Shown here one piece after another: positions 17,206 to 24,625 of a stretch of DNA of 64,000 nucleotides; the stretch's first letter is position 1; every line of letters begins with the position of its first letter. The notes beneath the pieces are model-generated. The model had not been told where the DNA came from, made no database searches, and was given only the letters and a program-made list of their open reading frames with translations. Source of the stretch: Clostridium vitabionis (GTDB lineage: Bacteria > Bacillota > Clostridia > Lachnospirales > Lachnospiraceae); contig NZ_JADKQA010000005.1 of assembly GCF_015351765.1 (NCBI RefSeq), positions 62,001 to 126,000 of the forward strand, given 5' to 3'. The position numbers and the translations under genes are program-made.

Positions 17206-19530
17206 TGCTTCCTCCTTATTCTCTCCCTTTTCCTCAAGGATTTCCTCAGGGAGCTCAACCGGTTTCTGAGATCTATCTCCTGAAGCGTCGTGCAGCCGGA
17301 AAAGGTTCAGCCGCAGCGCGTTCATGCATACCGTAAAGCTGGAAATGCTCATGGCCGCCGCGCCGTACATGGGCTTCATCGCAAAGCCGTAGAGGCCCAT
17401 CGCCAGCGGAATGCAGATGATATTGTAAAAGAATGCCCAGAACAGGTTCTCATGAATGTTCCGGATCGTCGCCCGGCTCATGCGGATCGCCGCGGACACA
17501 TCGGTCAGCCGGCTCTTCATCAGGACGACATCCGCCGCGTCCACCGCGACATCCGCCCCGGCGCCGATCGCGATGCCGATATCCGCACGGGTGAGCGCGG
17601 GCGCGTCGTTGATGCCGTCGCCGACCATCGCGACCTTTCCGCTCTTCTGGAGAGCGCGGATGACGCTCTCCTTGCCGTCCGGCAGGACGCCGGCAATCAC
17701 CCGGTCTACGCCGGCCTGCTTGCCGATCGCCTTCGCGGTGCGCGCATTGTCCCCGGTCAGCATCACCACCCGGATGCCCATTTTCCGGAGTTCCTCCACC
17801 GCCTGCGGGCTGTCTTCCTTGATAACATCCGCGACGGCGATCATCCCGAGAAGGCGGCCGTCCTCCGCGAAGAAGAGCGGCGTCTTGCCCTGCCCGGAGA
17901 GCTCATCTGCCTGCCGGTTCATCTCCGCACTGATCGCGGCTTTTTCGCCGATAAATGCCCGGCTGCCGCCGAGGACCGTCTTCCCGCCGATTACTCCCCG
18001 GAGGCCGTTGCCGGGAAGTGCCTGAAATCCTTCCGCCTCCTCCGCGGGAACCTGCATTTCCTTACCATACTCGACAACCGCCTTCGCGAGCGGGTGCTCA
18101 CTCTTCTGCTCCAGGGCATAAGCCCGCTTGAGGAGCAATTCCTCATCAATCCCCTCCGCGGGAACGATATCGGTCACCTTCGGAACTCCCGCGGTGATGG
18201 TTCCGGTCTTGTCCAGGGCAACGATCTGCACCCGCCCGGTCTCCTCGAGGGACTGGGCAGTCTTATAGAGGATACCGTTCTTCGCGCCCATGCCGCTGCC
18301 GACCATGATCGCCACCGGGGTCGCGAGGCCGAGCGCGCAGGGGCAGCTGATGACGAGCACCGTGATCGCCCGCGCGATCGCGAAGCCGACATCCCGGCCG
18401 GCGAGGAGCCAGCCCGCAAAGGTCAGCAGGGCGATGCCCATAACCGCGGGCACGAAAATCGCGGATACCCGATCGGCGATCCTCGCGAGAGGCGCTTTAG
18501 TCGCCGCCGCGTCACTGACCATCTGGATGATCTGGGAGAGTGTCGTGTCCTCCCCGACCCTCGTCGCCCGGCAACGGATAAAGCCGGACTGGTTGATCGT
18601 CGCCGCGGAAACCCTGTCCCCGGCAGCCTTGTCCACCGGGATGCTCTCGCCGGTCAGGGCGGACTCATTGACCGCCGTGCTGCCGTCAAGGATCACGCCG
18701 TCCACCGGGATATTTTCCCCCGGGCGCACGACAAAGATGTCATCGCGGTGCACTTCCTCAATGGGGACCTCGGTTTCCGCGCCGTCCCGCTCGATCACCG
18801 CCGTCTTCGGGGCAAGCTTCATCAGGCTCTTCAGCGCGTCGGTCGTCCGCCCCTTGGACATCGCCTCGAGAAGCTTCCCGACCGTGATCAGCGTCGGGAT
18901 CATCGCGGCGGACTCAAAGTAGAGGTTCATCGAATACCGCGCCACCGCAGCCGCGTCCCCGCGGCCCATCGCGTCGATCATGAGAAACAGCTCAGCCAGG
19001 CTGTAGCCGAAGGAAGCTGTGGAGCCGAGGGCAACCAGGGTGTCCATGTTCGGGGCGCCGTGGAAAAGCCCCCGAAACCCGCTCGTGAAGAACTTCCGGT
19101 TGATGACAAGAACCACGATCGCGATCAGCATCTCCAGAACCGCCTGGGAAGCGGCGTTCTCGAAAATGGGCGGCACCGGCCAGCCCAGCATCATGTGCCC
19201 CATGGAGAAATACATCAGGATGAGCAGGAAGACCACCGAGGAGAACAGCCGTTTTTTCAAAACCGGCGTCTCCTTGTCTTTCAGCGCCTCTTCCTCCTCG
19301 GCGAGCTTAGTGCCCGCAGATTCCCGCGCGGCGCCCTTTACCGATGCCCCATAGCCCGCATTTTCCACCGCCTTGATGATCTCGGACGGCTTCGCTGTCC
19401 CCTCGACCGCCATTGAGTTCGTCAGAAGGCTCACACTGCAGGAGGTCACGCCGGGCACCTTCTTCACCGCCTTCTCGACATGCGCGCTGCACGAGGCGCA
19501 GCTCATGCCGGTAACATTATACTGTTTCAT
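16996..19530 (-). CDS. copA: Copper-exporting P1B-type ATPase with fused C-terminal CopZ-like domain
   Basis: Exports Cu(I) across the membrane. Order: N-terminal heavy-metal domain (GMSCASC at 8-14), eight membrane segments with the ion-path motif SCPCALG, phosphorylation site DKTGTIT, hinge [10 protein letters not shown], then an acidic linker ([14 protein letters not shown]) and a second heavy-metal domain with GMMCGHC. The C-terminal domain begins exactly like a free CopZ ([15 protein letters not shown]) and has its own ribosome binding site (next entry), so this is copA and copZ joined in one frame. It lies 64 bp after csoR. Confidence 0.95.
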   Translation of the reverse strand: MKQYNVTGMSCASCSAHVEKAVKKVPGVTSCSVSLLTNSMAVEGTAKPSEIIKAVENAGYGASVKGAARESAGTKLAEEEEALKDKETPVLKKRLFSSVVFLLILMYFSMGHMMLGWPVPPIFENAASQAVLEMLIAIVVLVINRKFFTSGFRGLFHGAPNMDTLVALGSTASFGYSLAELFLMIDAMGRGDAAAVARYSMNLYFESAAMIPTLITVGKLLEAMSKGRTTDALKSLMKLAPKTAVIERDGAETEVPIEEVHRDDIFVVRPGENIPVDGVILDGSTAVNESALTGESIPVDKAAGDRVSAATINQSGFIRCRATRVGEDTTLSQIIQMVSDAAATKAPLARIADRVSAIFVPAVMGIALLTFAGWLLAGRDVGFAIARAITVLVISCPCALGLATPVAIMVGSGMGAKNGILYKTAQSLEETGRVQIVALDKTGTITAGVPKVTDIVPAEGIDEELLLKRAYALEQKSEHPLAKAVVEYGKEMQVPAEEAEGFQALPGNGLRGVIGGKTVLGGSRAFIGEKAAISAEMNRQADELSGQGKTPLFFAEDGRLLGMIAVADVIKEDSPQAVEELRKMGIRVVMLTGDNARTAKAIGKQAGVDRVIAGVLPDGKESVIRALQKSGKVAMVGDGINDAPALTRADIGIAIGAGADVAVDAADVVLMKSRLTDVSAAIRMSRATIRNIHENLFWAFFYNIICIPLAMGLYGFAMKPMYGAAAMSISSFTVCMNALRLNLFRLHDASGDRSQKPVELPEEILEEKGENKEEAMKKTLKIEGMMCGHCEATVKKALEGLDGVAGAEVSHEKGQAVVELTKDVDDAVLKKAVEDHDYKVVDIA

Positions 19531-19594
19531 GCCTTATTCTCCTTCCCGCCGCATTCTCCGAAATCTGCCGGATGATTCCCATCATTTCAGCAGT

Positions 19595-19927
19595 TCATTT
19601 CATCAGTTTCTGGAGGACATTCAGCAACTCATCGATCGTCTGGTCATCGCCCTCGCGGATCTGCTGCACAACACAGGTGCGGATGTGATTTGCGAGCAGC
19701 ACCTTGTTGAAGCTGTTCAGCGCGCTGCTGACCGCCGAACATTGAATCAGGATATCCGGGCAGTAGGCGTTATGCTCAAGCATGCCCTCAATCCCGCGGA
19801 TCTGCCCCTCGATCCGCTTGAGCCGGTTCATCAGTTCCTTATATTCCTTTTCCGGCCGCATCTTCTCGCGGTGCGAGCAGTTCTCGCACTTTTCGCACGT
19901 TTTCTCCGTCTTTTCCTTCGCCGCCAT
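19595..19927 (-). CDS. csoR: CsoR-family copper-sensing repressor
   Basis: A 110-residue all-helical repressor. The Cu(I) ligands of the family are present: C56 in AYCPDI, H81 and C85 in HIRTC. An extra N-terminal cluster (C11, C14, C17, H19) precedes the core and is not part of the usual fold. Its operator lies in the promoter at 20014-20042, so it should repress itself and copA. Confidence 0.9.
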   Translation of the reverse strand: MAAKEKTEKTCEKCENCSHREKMRPEKEYKELMNRLKRIEGQIRGIEGMLEHNAYCPDILIQCSAVSSALNSFNKVLLANHIRTCVVQQIREGDDQTIDELLNVLQKLMK

Positions 19928-20013
19928 ATCGCATTCCTCCTGGTAAGCTCGATCATCTCCGCCGGAAACAGGAGGAGGAAAAATCCCCAGGCACCTCTCC
20001 CCGGCATGTCGAT

Positions 20014-20042
20014 ATAGTATACCCCAGTAAGGTATATGTCAA
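20014..20042 (-). promoter_or_regulatory. csoR-copA promoter with CsoR operator in the spacer
   Basis: TTGACA (20042-20037) and TACTAT (20019-20014) on the minus strand are 17 bp apart. Between them lies the inverted repeat TATACC-N7-GGTATA (20018-20036), with the C/G-rich centre typical of CsoR sites. Confidence 0.8.
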
Positions 20043-20075
20043 GGCTTTTTTCCGCCATCTGTCGGGACAGATAGA

Positions 20076-20121
20076 CTGTCCTGATATATTTTCTTATTTT
20101 TGTCTATTAAAATCAGGACAG
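20076..20121. repeat. 10-bp inverted repeat upstream of the pyridoxal kinase
   Basis: CTGTCCTGAT (20076-20085) and ATCAGGACAG (20112-20121) are perfect inverted copies 26 bp apart in AT-rich DNA. The right copy overlaps a possible promoter (TTAAAA, 17 bp, TAGAAT). It could be an operator for the vitamin B6 genes or a terminator for read-through. Confidence 0.5.
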
Positions 20122-20169
20122 ATTGCCTCTAGAATGGGAGAATGAACAGAAAAAGCGAGGTATCTGCTG

Positions 20170-21006
20170 ATGAAAAAAATTGTGACAATCCAGGATATTT
20201 CCTGCTATGGCAAATGCTCAATCACGATCGCCCTCCCGGTGCTCTCCGCGATGGGCATCGAGACCGCCATCCTGCCCACCGCGGTTCTCTCCACCCACAC
20301 AATGTTCCCGGCACCCACATGCCGTGACCTGCAGGATCAGATTGCGCCCATTTCCGCCCACTGGCAGAAGCTCGGCCTATCCTTCGATGCCATCTACACC
20401 GGATACCTGGCATCCGCCGGGCAGATTGCCCTTGTCCGGAAGTTCTTCGACACGTTCGGCGGGGAAGGCACGCTCCGCTTCGTGGACCCGGCCATGGCGG
20501 ACGGTGGAAAGCTTTACCCGGCGTTTGATCGGGATTTTCCCAAAGCCATGGCTTCCCTCTGCGCATGCGCGGACATCATCGTCCCGAACCTGACGGAGGC
20601 CTGCCTGATGACCGGAACGCCCTATCTCCCTGACGGGGATGAGAAGTATCTCCGGAGCCTTCTCGAGAAGCTCGCCGCCCTCGGCACGCGGAAGGCCGTC
20701 GTCATCACCGGCGTAACTCCCGAGAAGGGGAAAACCGGCGTCATGGGTATGGAGGCTGCGTCCGGGAAGTTTTTCGGTTTCTCCCACGAGAAGCTCTCCC
20801 GCAGCTACCACGGAACCGGCGACCTCTTCTCCAGCACCGCCGTGGGCGCGATGATGAACGGATTTTCCATGGAAGACTCCCTGCGGATCGCCGCGGACTA
20901 CACGGTGGCGTCCATCCGGGAGACGATGGAGCACGATCCGGAAAAGGAATACAGTGTTGATTTTGAGGCCGTCATTCCCTATCTTTTAAAGAGAATCGGC
21001 AAATAA
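20170..21006 (+). CDS. Pyridoxamine/pyridoxal kinase
   Basis: Phosphorylates B6 vitamers to PLP or PMP. It is a ribokinase-fold protein of 278 residues with the family N-terminus VTIQDISCYGKCS, PNLTEACLMTG in the middle and the anion hole plus catalytic Asp in HGTGDLFSS. This is a PdxK/PdxY type. The next gene, 22 bp on, handles PLP homeostasis, so the pair forms a B6 operon. Confidence 0.9.
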   Translation: MKKIVTIQDISCYGKCSITIALPVLSAMGIETAILPTAVLSTHTMFPAPTCRDLQDQIAPISAHWQKLGLSFDAIYTGYLASAGQIALVRKFFDTFGGEGTLRFVDPAMADGGKLYPAFDRDFPKAMASLCACADIIVPNLTEACLMTGTPYLPDGDEKYLRSLLEKLAALGTRKAVVITGVTPEKGKTGVMGMEAASGKFFGFSHEKLSRSYHGTGDLFSSTAVGAMMNGFSMEDSLRIAADYTVASIRETMEHDPEKEYSVDFEAVIPYLLKRIGK

Positions 21007-21028
21007 TTCAGAAGGGGGTATGTTCACC

Positions 21029-21739
21029 ATGGAACTTTCTGCGGAAACCATTGAGCAAAATCTCCGGGAGGTCCGCGAAAAAGTCGCAGAGGCCTGCCGG
21101 AAATCCGGGCGAAACCCGGAGGACGTGAAGGTGCTTGCGGTCAGCAAGACAAAGCCCGTCGAGGACATCCGGGCAGCCATGTCCATCGGACAGCACGCCT
21201 TCGGCGAAAACTATGTCCAGGAAATCCAGAAAAAGTACGAGGTTCTCGGTGACCAGGTGGAATGGCACATGATCGGCCACCTGCAGAGAAATAAGGTAAA
21301 ATACATCATCGACAAGGTGAAGCTGATCCACTCCGTAGACACCGTCGAGCTGGCGGAGCAGATTGAGAAGGAAGCCGCGAAGCACGGGGTAAACATGGAT
21401 GTCCTCCTGGAGGTCAATATCGCGCGGGAGGAGACCAAGTGGGGCTTCACCGCCGAGGCTGCCCCGGAGGCAGCGAAGGTGATCGGGGCGATGCCGCACA
21501 TCCAGGTCCGCGGCCTCATGACCTCCGCACCGATCACGGAGGATGCCGAAACCAACCGGGTGCACTTCCGGAACCTGCGGCTGCTCAGCGAGCAGATCGG
21601 CGCAATGGGGTATCCCGGCGTCAGGATGGATACCCTGTCCATGGGCATGACCGCCGACTATCCGGTCGCCGTGGAGGAAGGCGCGACCATCGTCCGGGTC
21701 GGCACCGCCATCTTCGGTGAGAGAAACTATCAGAAGTGA
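21029..21739 (+). CDS. YggS/PLPBP family PLP homeostasis protein
   Basis: Binds PLP without known enzyme activity and buffers it for other enzymes. It has an alanine-racemase-type TIM barrel; the PLP lysine is in VLAVSKTKP and the PLP phosphate loop near SMGMTADY. An upstream in-frame ATG (21020) touches the ribosome binding site AGAAGGGGG, so the ATG at 21029 (MELSAETIEQN, 236 residues) is preferred. Forms an operon with the kinase before it. Confidence 0.92.
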   Translation: MELSAETIEQNLREVREKVAEACRKSGRNPEDVKVLAVSKTKPVEDIRAAMSIGQHAFGENYVQEIQKKYEVLGDQVEWHMIGHLQRNKVKYIIDKVKLIHSVDTVELAEQIEKEAAKHGVNMDVLLEVNIAREETKWGFTAEAAPEAAKVIGAMPHIQVRGLMTSAPITEDAETNRVHFRNLRLLSEQIGAMGYPGVRMDTLSMGMTADYPVAVEEGATIVRVGTAIFGERNYQK

Positions 21740-21798
21740 CCGGATTTTCCGGCTGGAAACCGGATTTCGCCTCGGTATCCGGTTCTCCCGCAATGCTC

Positions 21799-21836
21799 AG
21801 AAAGGCCCGCCCCGGCATCCCGGAGCGGGCCTTTCT
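21799..21836 (+). terminator. Terminator after the B6 operon
   Basis: AGAAAGGCCCGC (21799-21810) pairs with GCGGGCCTTTCT (21825-21836), with CCGG/CCGG pairing inside. It is nearly symmetric, so it also serves the convergent flavin reductase-rubredoxin gene. Confidence 0.8.
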
Positions 21837-21907
21837 GACCATATCATCCGATTATCCAAGAGAACACGGGAATCTCCCCGGCCATCCGCCGGAGGATCCG
21901 TTCAAGA

Positions 21908-22513
21908 TTACAGCTTCCGGAAATCGGATGCCGGATGTTTGCAGATCGGGCAAATGAAATCCGGCGGGAGAACCTCGCCCTCATAGATATAGCCGCAGAT
22001 CGTGCAGATCCAGCCGGTCTTCTTCGGCGCCGGCTCCGGCTTCGGCTTAATGTTGGAGAAGTAGTAGGCGTAGGTCGCGGACGGGGTATCCGCAAGCACC
22101 TCACCATCCGTCACATCCGCGATAAACAGGGTATGGCTGCCGACGTCGATGGACTGGATCACCTTTGCGGAGATATAGGCGTTCGTCTCGCCGGTGTTCA
22201 GGTACACAATCCCGTTCGCCGAGCGGCTGATCTCGATGCCTGCCATCTTATCCACATCGCGCCCGCTCTGGAAGCCGAAATGGCGGAAAGTGTCAAATTT
22301 GGCCTTCTCGCTGAGAATAGAGACATTGAACTCCCCTGTCTTCAGGATCATATCGTGCGTGTAATTCTTCTTGTTGACCGAGATGGAAATCCGGTTCGGC
22401 TCACTGGCCACCTGCGTCACCGTGTTGATGATGCAGCCGTTATCCTTCTCGCCGTCCTTCGCGGTGAGGACAAACAGCCCATAGGACAGCTTGTGCATAA
22501 CCTGGTCGTTCAT
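21908..22513 (-). CDS. Flavin reductase-rubredoxin fusion (high-molecular-weight rubredoxin type)
   Basis: A 201-residue electron-transfer protein. Residues 1-150 are a flavin reductase-like split-barrel FMN domain (MHKLSYGLFVLTAKDG, IINTVTQVASEPNRISI). The tail is a rubredoxin with four iron-binding cysteines (WICTICGYIY and CPICKHPASDF). Such fusions pass electrons from NAD(P)H to flavodiiron proteins for O2 or NO removal; no flavodiiron gene is in the window. The start at 22513 follows AAAGGAGG. It lies just downstream of the FNR-type regulator. Confidence 0.85.
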   Translation of the reverse strand: MNDQVMHKLSYGLFVLTAKDGEKDNGCIINTVTQVASEPNRISISVNKKNYTHDMILKTGEFNVSILSEKAKFDTFRHFGFQSGRDVDKMAGIEISRSANGIVYLNTGETNAYISAKVIQSIDVGSHTLFIADVTDGEVLADTPSATYAYYFSNIKPKPEPAPKKTGWICTICGYIYEGEVLPPDFICPICKHPASDFRKL

Positions 22514-22578
22514 TGTGTACCCTCCTTTGCTGATTCCTGAATTGGTGCCGGGCAGCTGCCCGTCCGGCAATGCTTGTC

Positions 22579-22619
22579 CTGCCTCTGTCCGGCATCATGG
22601 ATATGCCGGACAGAGGCAG
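22579..22619. terminator. Long hairpin between the FNR-type regulator and the rubredoxin fusion
   Basis: CTGCCTCTGTCCGGCAT (22579-22595) pairs fully with its complement at 22603-22619. TTTTCT follows on the plus strand, while the minus strand has no U-run, so it may act as an attenuator or mRNA-processing element between the two minus-strand genes. Confidence 0.65.
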
Positions 22620-22623
22620 TTTT

Positions 22624-23340
22624 CTATGCTCTTCCGCCCTCGGAAATCTCGCGGAGCATGTCCCGGTCCCGCAGGCGGATTTTGCCCTTTCCCATTCTCT
22701 CGATAATCCCGCTCTTCTCAAATCCGCGGAGAACCCGGCTGACCGTCTCCTCCCTGAGGCCGATGCTCGCGGCGATCTCCTCCAGCTTCAGATTGATCTC
22801 CGGCCCCGGCCAGCGGCGGTCCCGGTCAAGCAGGAATCCCGCCATGCGGACCCTGGGATCGCGGATCGTCAAGAGCAGCGCCTTCTCCTGGGCTTCCGCC
22901 AGGCGGATGCTGAGCAGGCCGATCAGGTAGGACGCCACCTCCGGCTTTCCGGCAATCTCCGCCAGGAACACCGGCCGCCTGACCTCGCAGAGCTCGACAT
23001 CCGTCAGGCAGACCCCGTCATAGACAAATTCCGCGCCGGGGCGGAAGATTCCCTCCCAGATCGAATTGCCCGCGGACAGCACATCCAGGATATATTCCCT
23101 GCCGTCGGTGTCAAACCGGCAGAGCTTCACCTGGCCGCGGCGGATAATCCGGATCTCATCGATCGGATCTCCCTGCTGGAATAGCCGGCTTCCCCGGACA
23201 TGATGGGTGGAGACCGCCTGGGCGGTCAGCCGTTCCTGGACGGCCATCGGGAGTTCCCGAAACAGCGAGAGATTCTCTGTACAGAGCTTTGCGCAGCCGC
23301 ACACCTCGCACCTTTGCGGCAATTGTGTCTCCGGCATCAT
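22624..23340 (-). CDS. Crp/FNR-family regulator of FNR type with N-terminal cysteine cluster
   Basis: A 238-residue regulator. A cysteine cluster, C11-x2-C14-x-C16-x3-C20, could hold an oxygen-sensitive Fe-S cluster. The cyclic-nucleotide-type beta barrel follows (about 35-140). The C-terminal helix-turn-helix has EETVSRVLRGFEKSGII, which carries the E-x-x-S-R recognition residues of FNR that read TTGAT half sites. A perfect FNR box lies at the pfl promoter in this window. The start at 23340 follows GGAAGGAGG and overlaps the previous gene's stop (ATGATG). Confidence 0.85.
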   Translation of the reverse strand: MMPETQLPQRCEVCGCAKLCTENLSLFRELPMAVQERLTAQAVSTHHVRGSRLFQQGDPIDEIRIIRRGQVKLCRFDTDGREYILDVLSAGNSIWEGIFRPGAEFVYDGVCLTDVELCEVRRPVFLAEIAGKPEVASYLIGLLSIRLAEAQEKALLLTIRDPRVRMAGFLLDRDRRWPGPEINLKLEEIAASIGLREETVSRVLRGFEKSGIIERMGKGKIRLRDRDMLREISEGGRA

Positions 23341-23825
23341 CGCCCTCCTTCCTCCCTTCCGGCATCCCTCCGGCATCGCGGATTCCTGCCGTTCTCCAGC
23401 ATTTTCCGGACCACATACCAGAATGCCCAAACGATGGACATCCCGATGGCGATCGCGAGCGCGTAGATCACGGTAATCTCAAAATCCACCTGCGCCGCGG
23501 AGATATCGCCGCTGACCGCGTTGCTCAGCGCGTAGTAGAGCGCGCGCCCGGGGATCAGCGGGATCACCGACGGGATAAAAAGTACGGTCGCCGGCACCCT
23601 GCAGAGCCTCGCCAGCGTCTCCGCGCAGACAGCGCAGAAAGCGGAGGCGGCAAGCGTCGCCGGAAAAATATTCTGCCACCAATGCATGCCGGCCAGGTAC
23701 ACGCCCCAGCCCGCCATGCCGATCAGGCAGGCGGCAGGACGCCATTTTTTCCGCAAGCGGAAAATCAGGCAGAAGCCGTAAGTCCCGAAAAAGCTGGCCG
23801 CAAGCTGCAGGAGAATCCGGTTCAT
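23337..23825 (-). CDS. Threonine/serine exporter ThrE, small membrane subunit
   Basis: A 162-residue membrane protein with four to five hydrophobic segments of the ThrE C-terminal type (ATVLFIPSVIPLIPGRALYYAL). It works with the larger half encoded just upstream; the two overlap by 4 bp (ATGA). Its stop also overlaps the start of the FNR-type gene. The start at 23825 follows GGAGGTGGTGGC. Confidence 0.85.
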   Translation of the reverse strand: MNRILLQLAASFFGTYGFCLIFRLRKKWRPAACLIGMAGWGVYLAGMHWWQNIFPATLAASAFCAVCAETLARLCRVPATVLFIPSVIPLIPGRALYYALSNAVSGDISAAQVDFEITVIYALAIAIGMSIVWAFWYVVRKMLENGRNPRCRRDAGREEGGR

Positions 23826-24619
23826 GCCACCACCTCCTGCAGAAACCAGAAAGCCACCATGAAGCCCGCGGCAATGGCGCCGGCCCATAGCAGGCTCTCA
23901 ATCAACCGCATCAGGCCGGCAATCGTGTCTCCGACCAGGACGTCCCGGAACGCGTTGGTCATCGCGAGGCCGGGAATCAGGAGCATGATATCGCCGATAG
24001 CCACCCAGTCCTGGTGGAGGAAGGAAAACAGGCGGGTGATGCTCCAGATGAACGCCCCCATGAATACGGAGATCACCAGGTTGGAGGTCACCGTGTTCGG
24101 CATGTATTTTACAATCCGCTTCTGCAGAAGGCAGATCAGGAGCGCGATTCCCGCCGACGTCAGCCCGTCCGCGATGGTTCCGCCGAAAAATACGGCGAAG
24201 CTGAACGAGCCGATCAGGCTTCCGGCGATCAGGTCGCGGTCGGACAGCTGCTCCTCCCGGATCCTGCACACCTTTTCCCGGAGCTTCCCGGGGGAAAATG
24301 GCGCCTTGCAGCATTCCCGGCTGAGGGCGTTCAGCTCCTCGATTTTGGTAAAATCCGTCGGCCCCGGGGAGGTGATCCTCCTCGTCAGCGTGACCTCCCG
24401 ATAGCCGGGAAATACCGCCGTCACGATGATGCTGGACATGATCGCGAAAATATCCATGTGCTCGGCGCCGTAGGAATATCCGATTCTTGCGAGGGTGTCC
24501 TCGACGCGGTTAATCTCCGCGCCCGAGCACACCAGCATTTCCCCGATATCGAGGAGCGAGTGAAGCACCGCGATCTGCCCGTCCCTGTCGAGTGTCCTAT
24601 CCGGTTTCCGTTGTTCCAT
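23822..24619 (-). CDS. Threonine/serine exporter ThrE, large subunit
   Basis: A 265-residue protein. The N-terminal half (about 1-110) is soluble, with LLDIGEMLVCSGAEINRVEDTL typical of ThrE/DUF1212, and the C-terminal half has about five membrane segments (DIMLLIPGLAMTNAFRDVLVGD). Together with the small subunit it forms a split amino-acid exporter. It follows carB by 6 bp. Confidence 0.87.
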   Translation of the reverse strand: MEQRKPDRTLDRDGQIAVLHSLLDIGEMLVCSGAEINRVEDTLARIGYSYGAEHMDIFAIMSSIIVTAVFPGYREVTLTRRITSPGPTDFTKIEELNALSRECCKAPFSPGKLREKVCRIREEQLSDRDLIAGSLIGSFSFAVFFGGTIADGLTSAGIALLICLLQKRIVKYMPNTVTSNLVISVFMGAFIWSITRLFSFLHQDWVAIGDIMLLIPGLAMTNAFRDVLVGDTIAGLMRLIESLLWAGAIAAGFMVAFWFLQEVVA

Positions 24620-24625
24620 TCCGTG

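Noticed and set aside
17290..19416. A 708-codon plus-strand open frame opposite copA, and similar ones opposite carB, pflB and the activase gene
   Set aside because: All mirror well-supported genes and have no ribosome binding site or recognisable domain.
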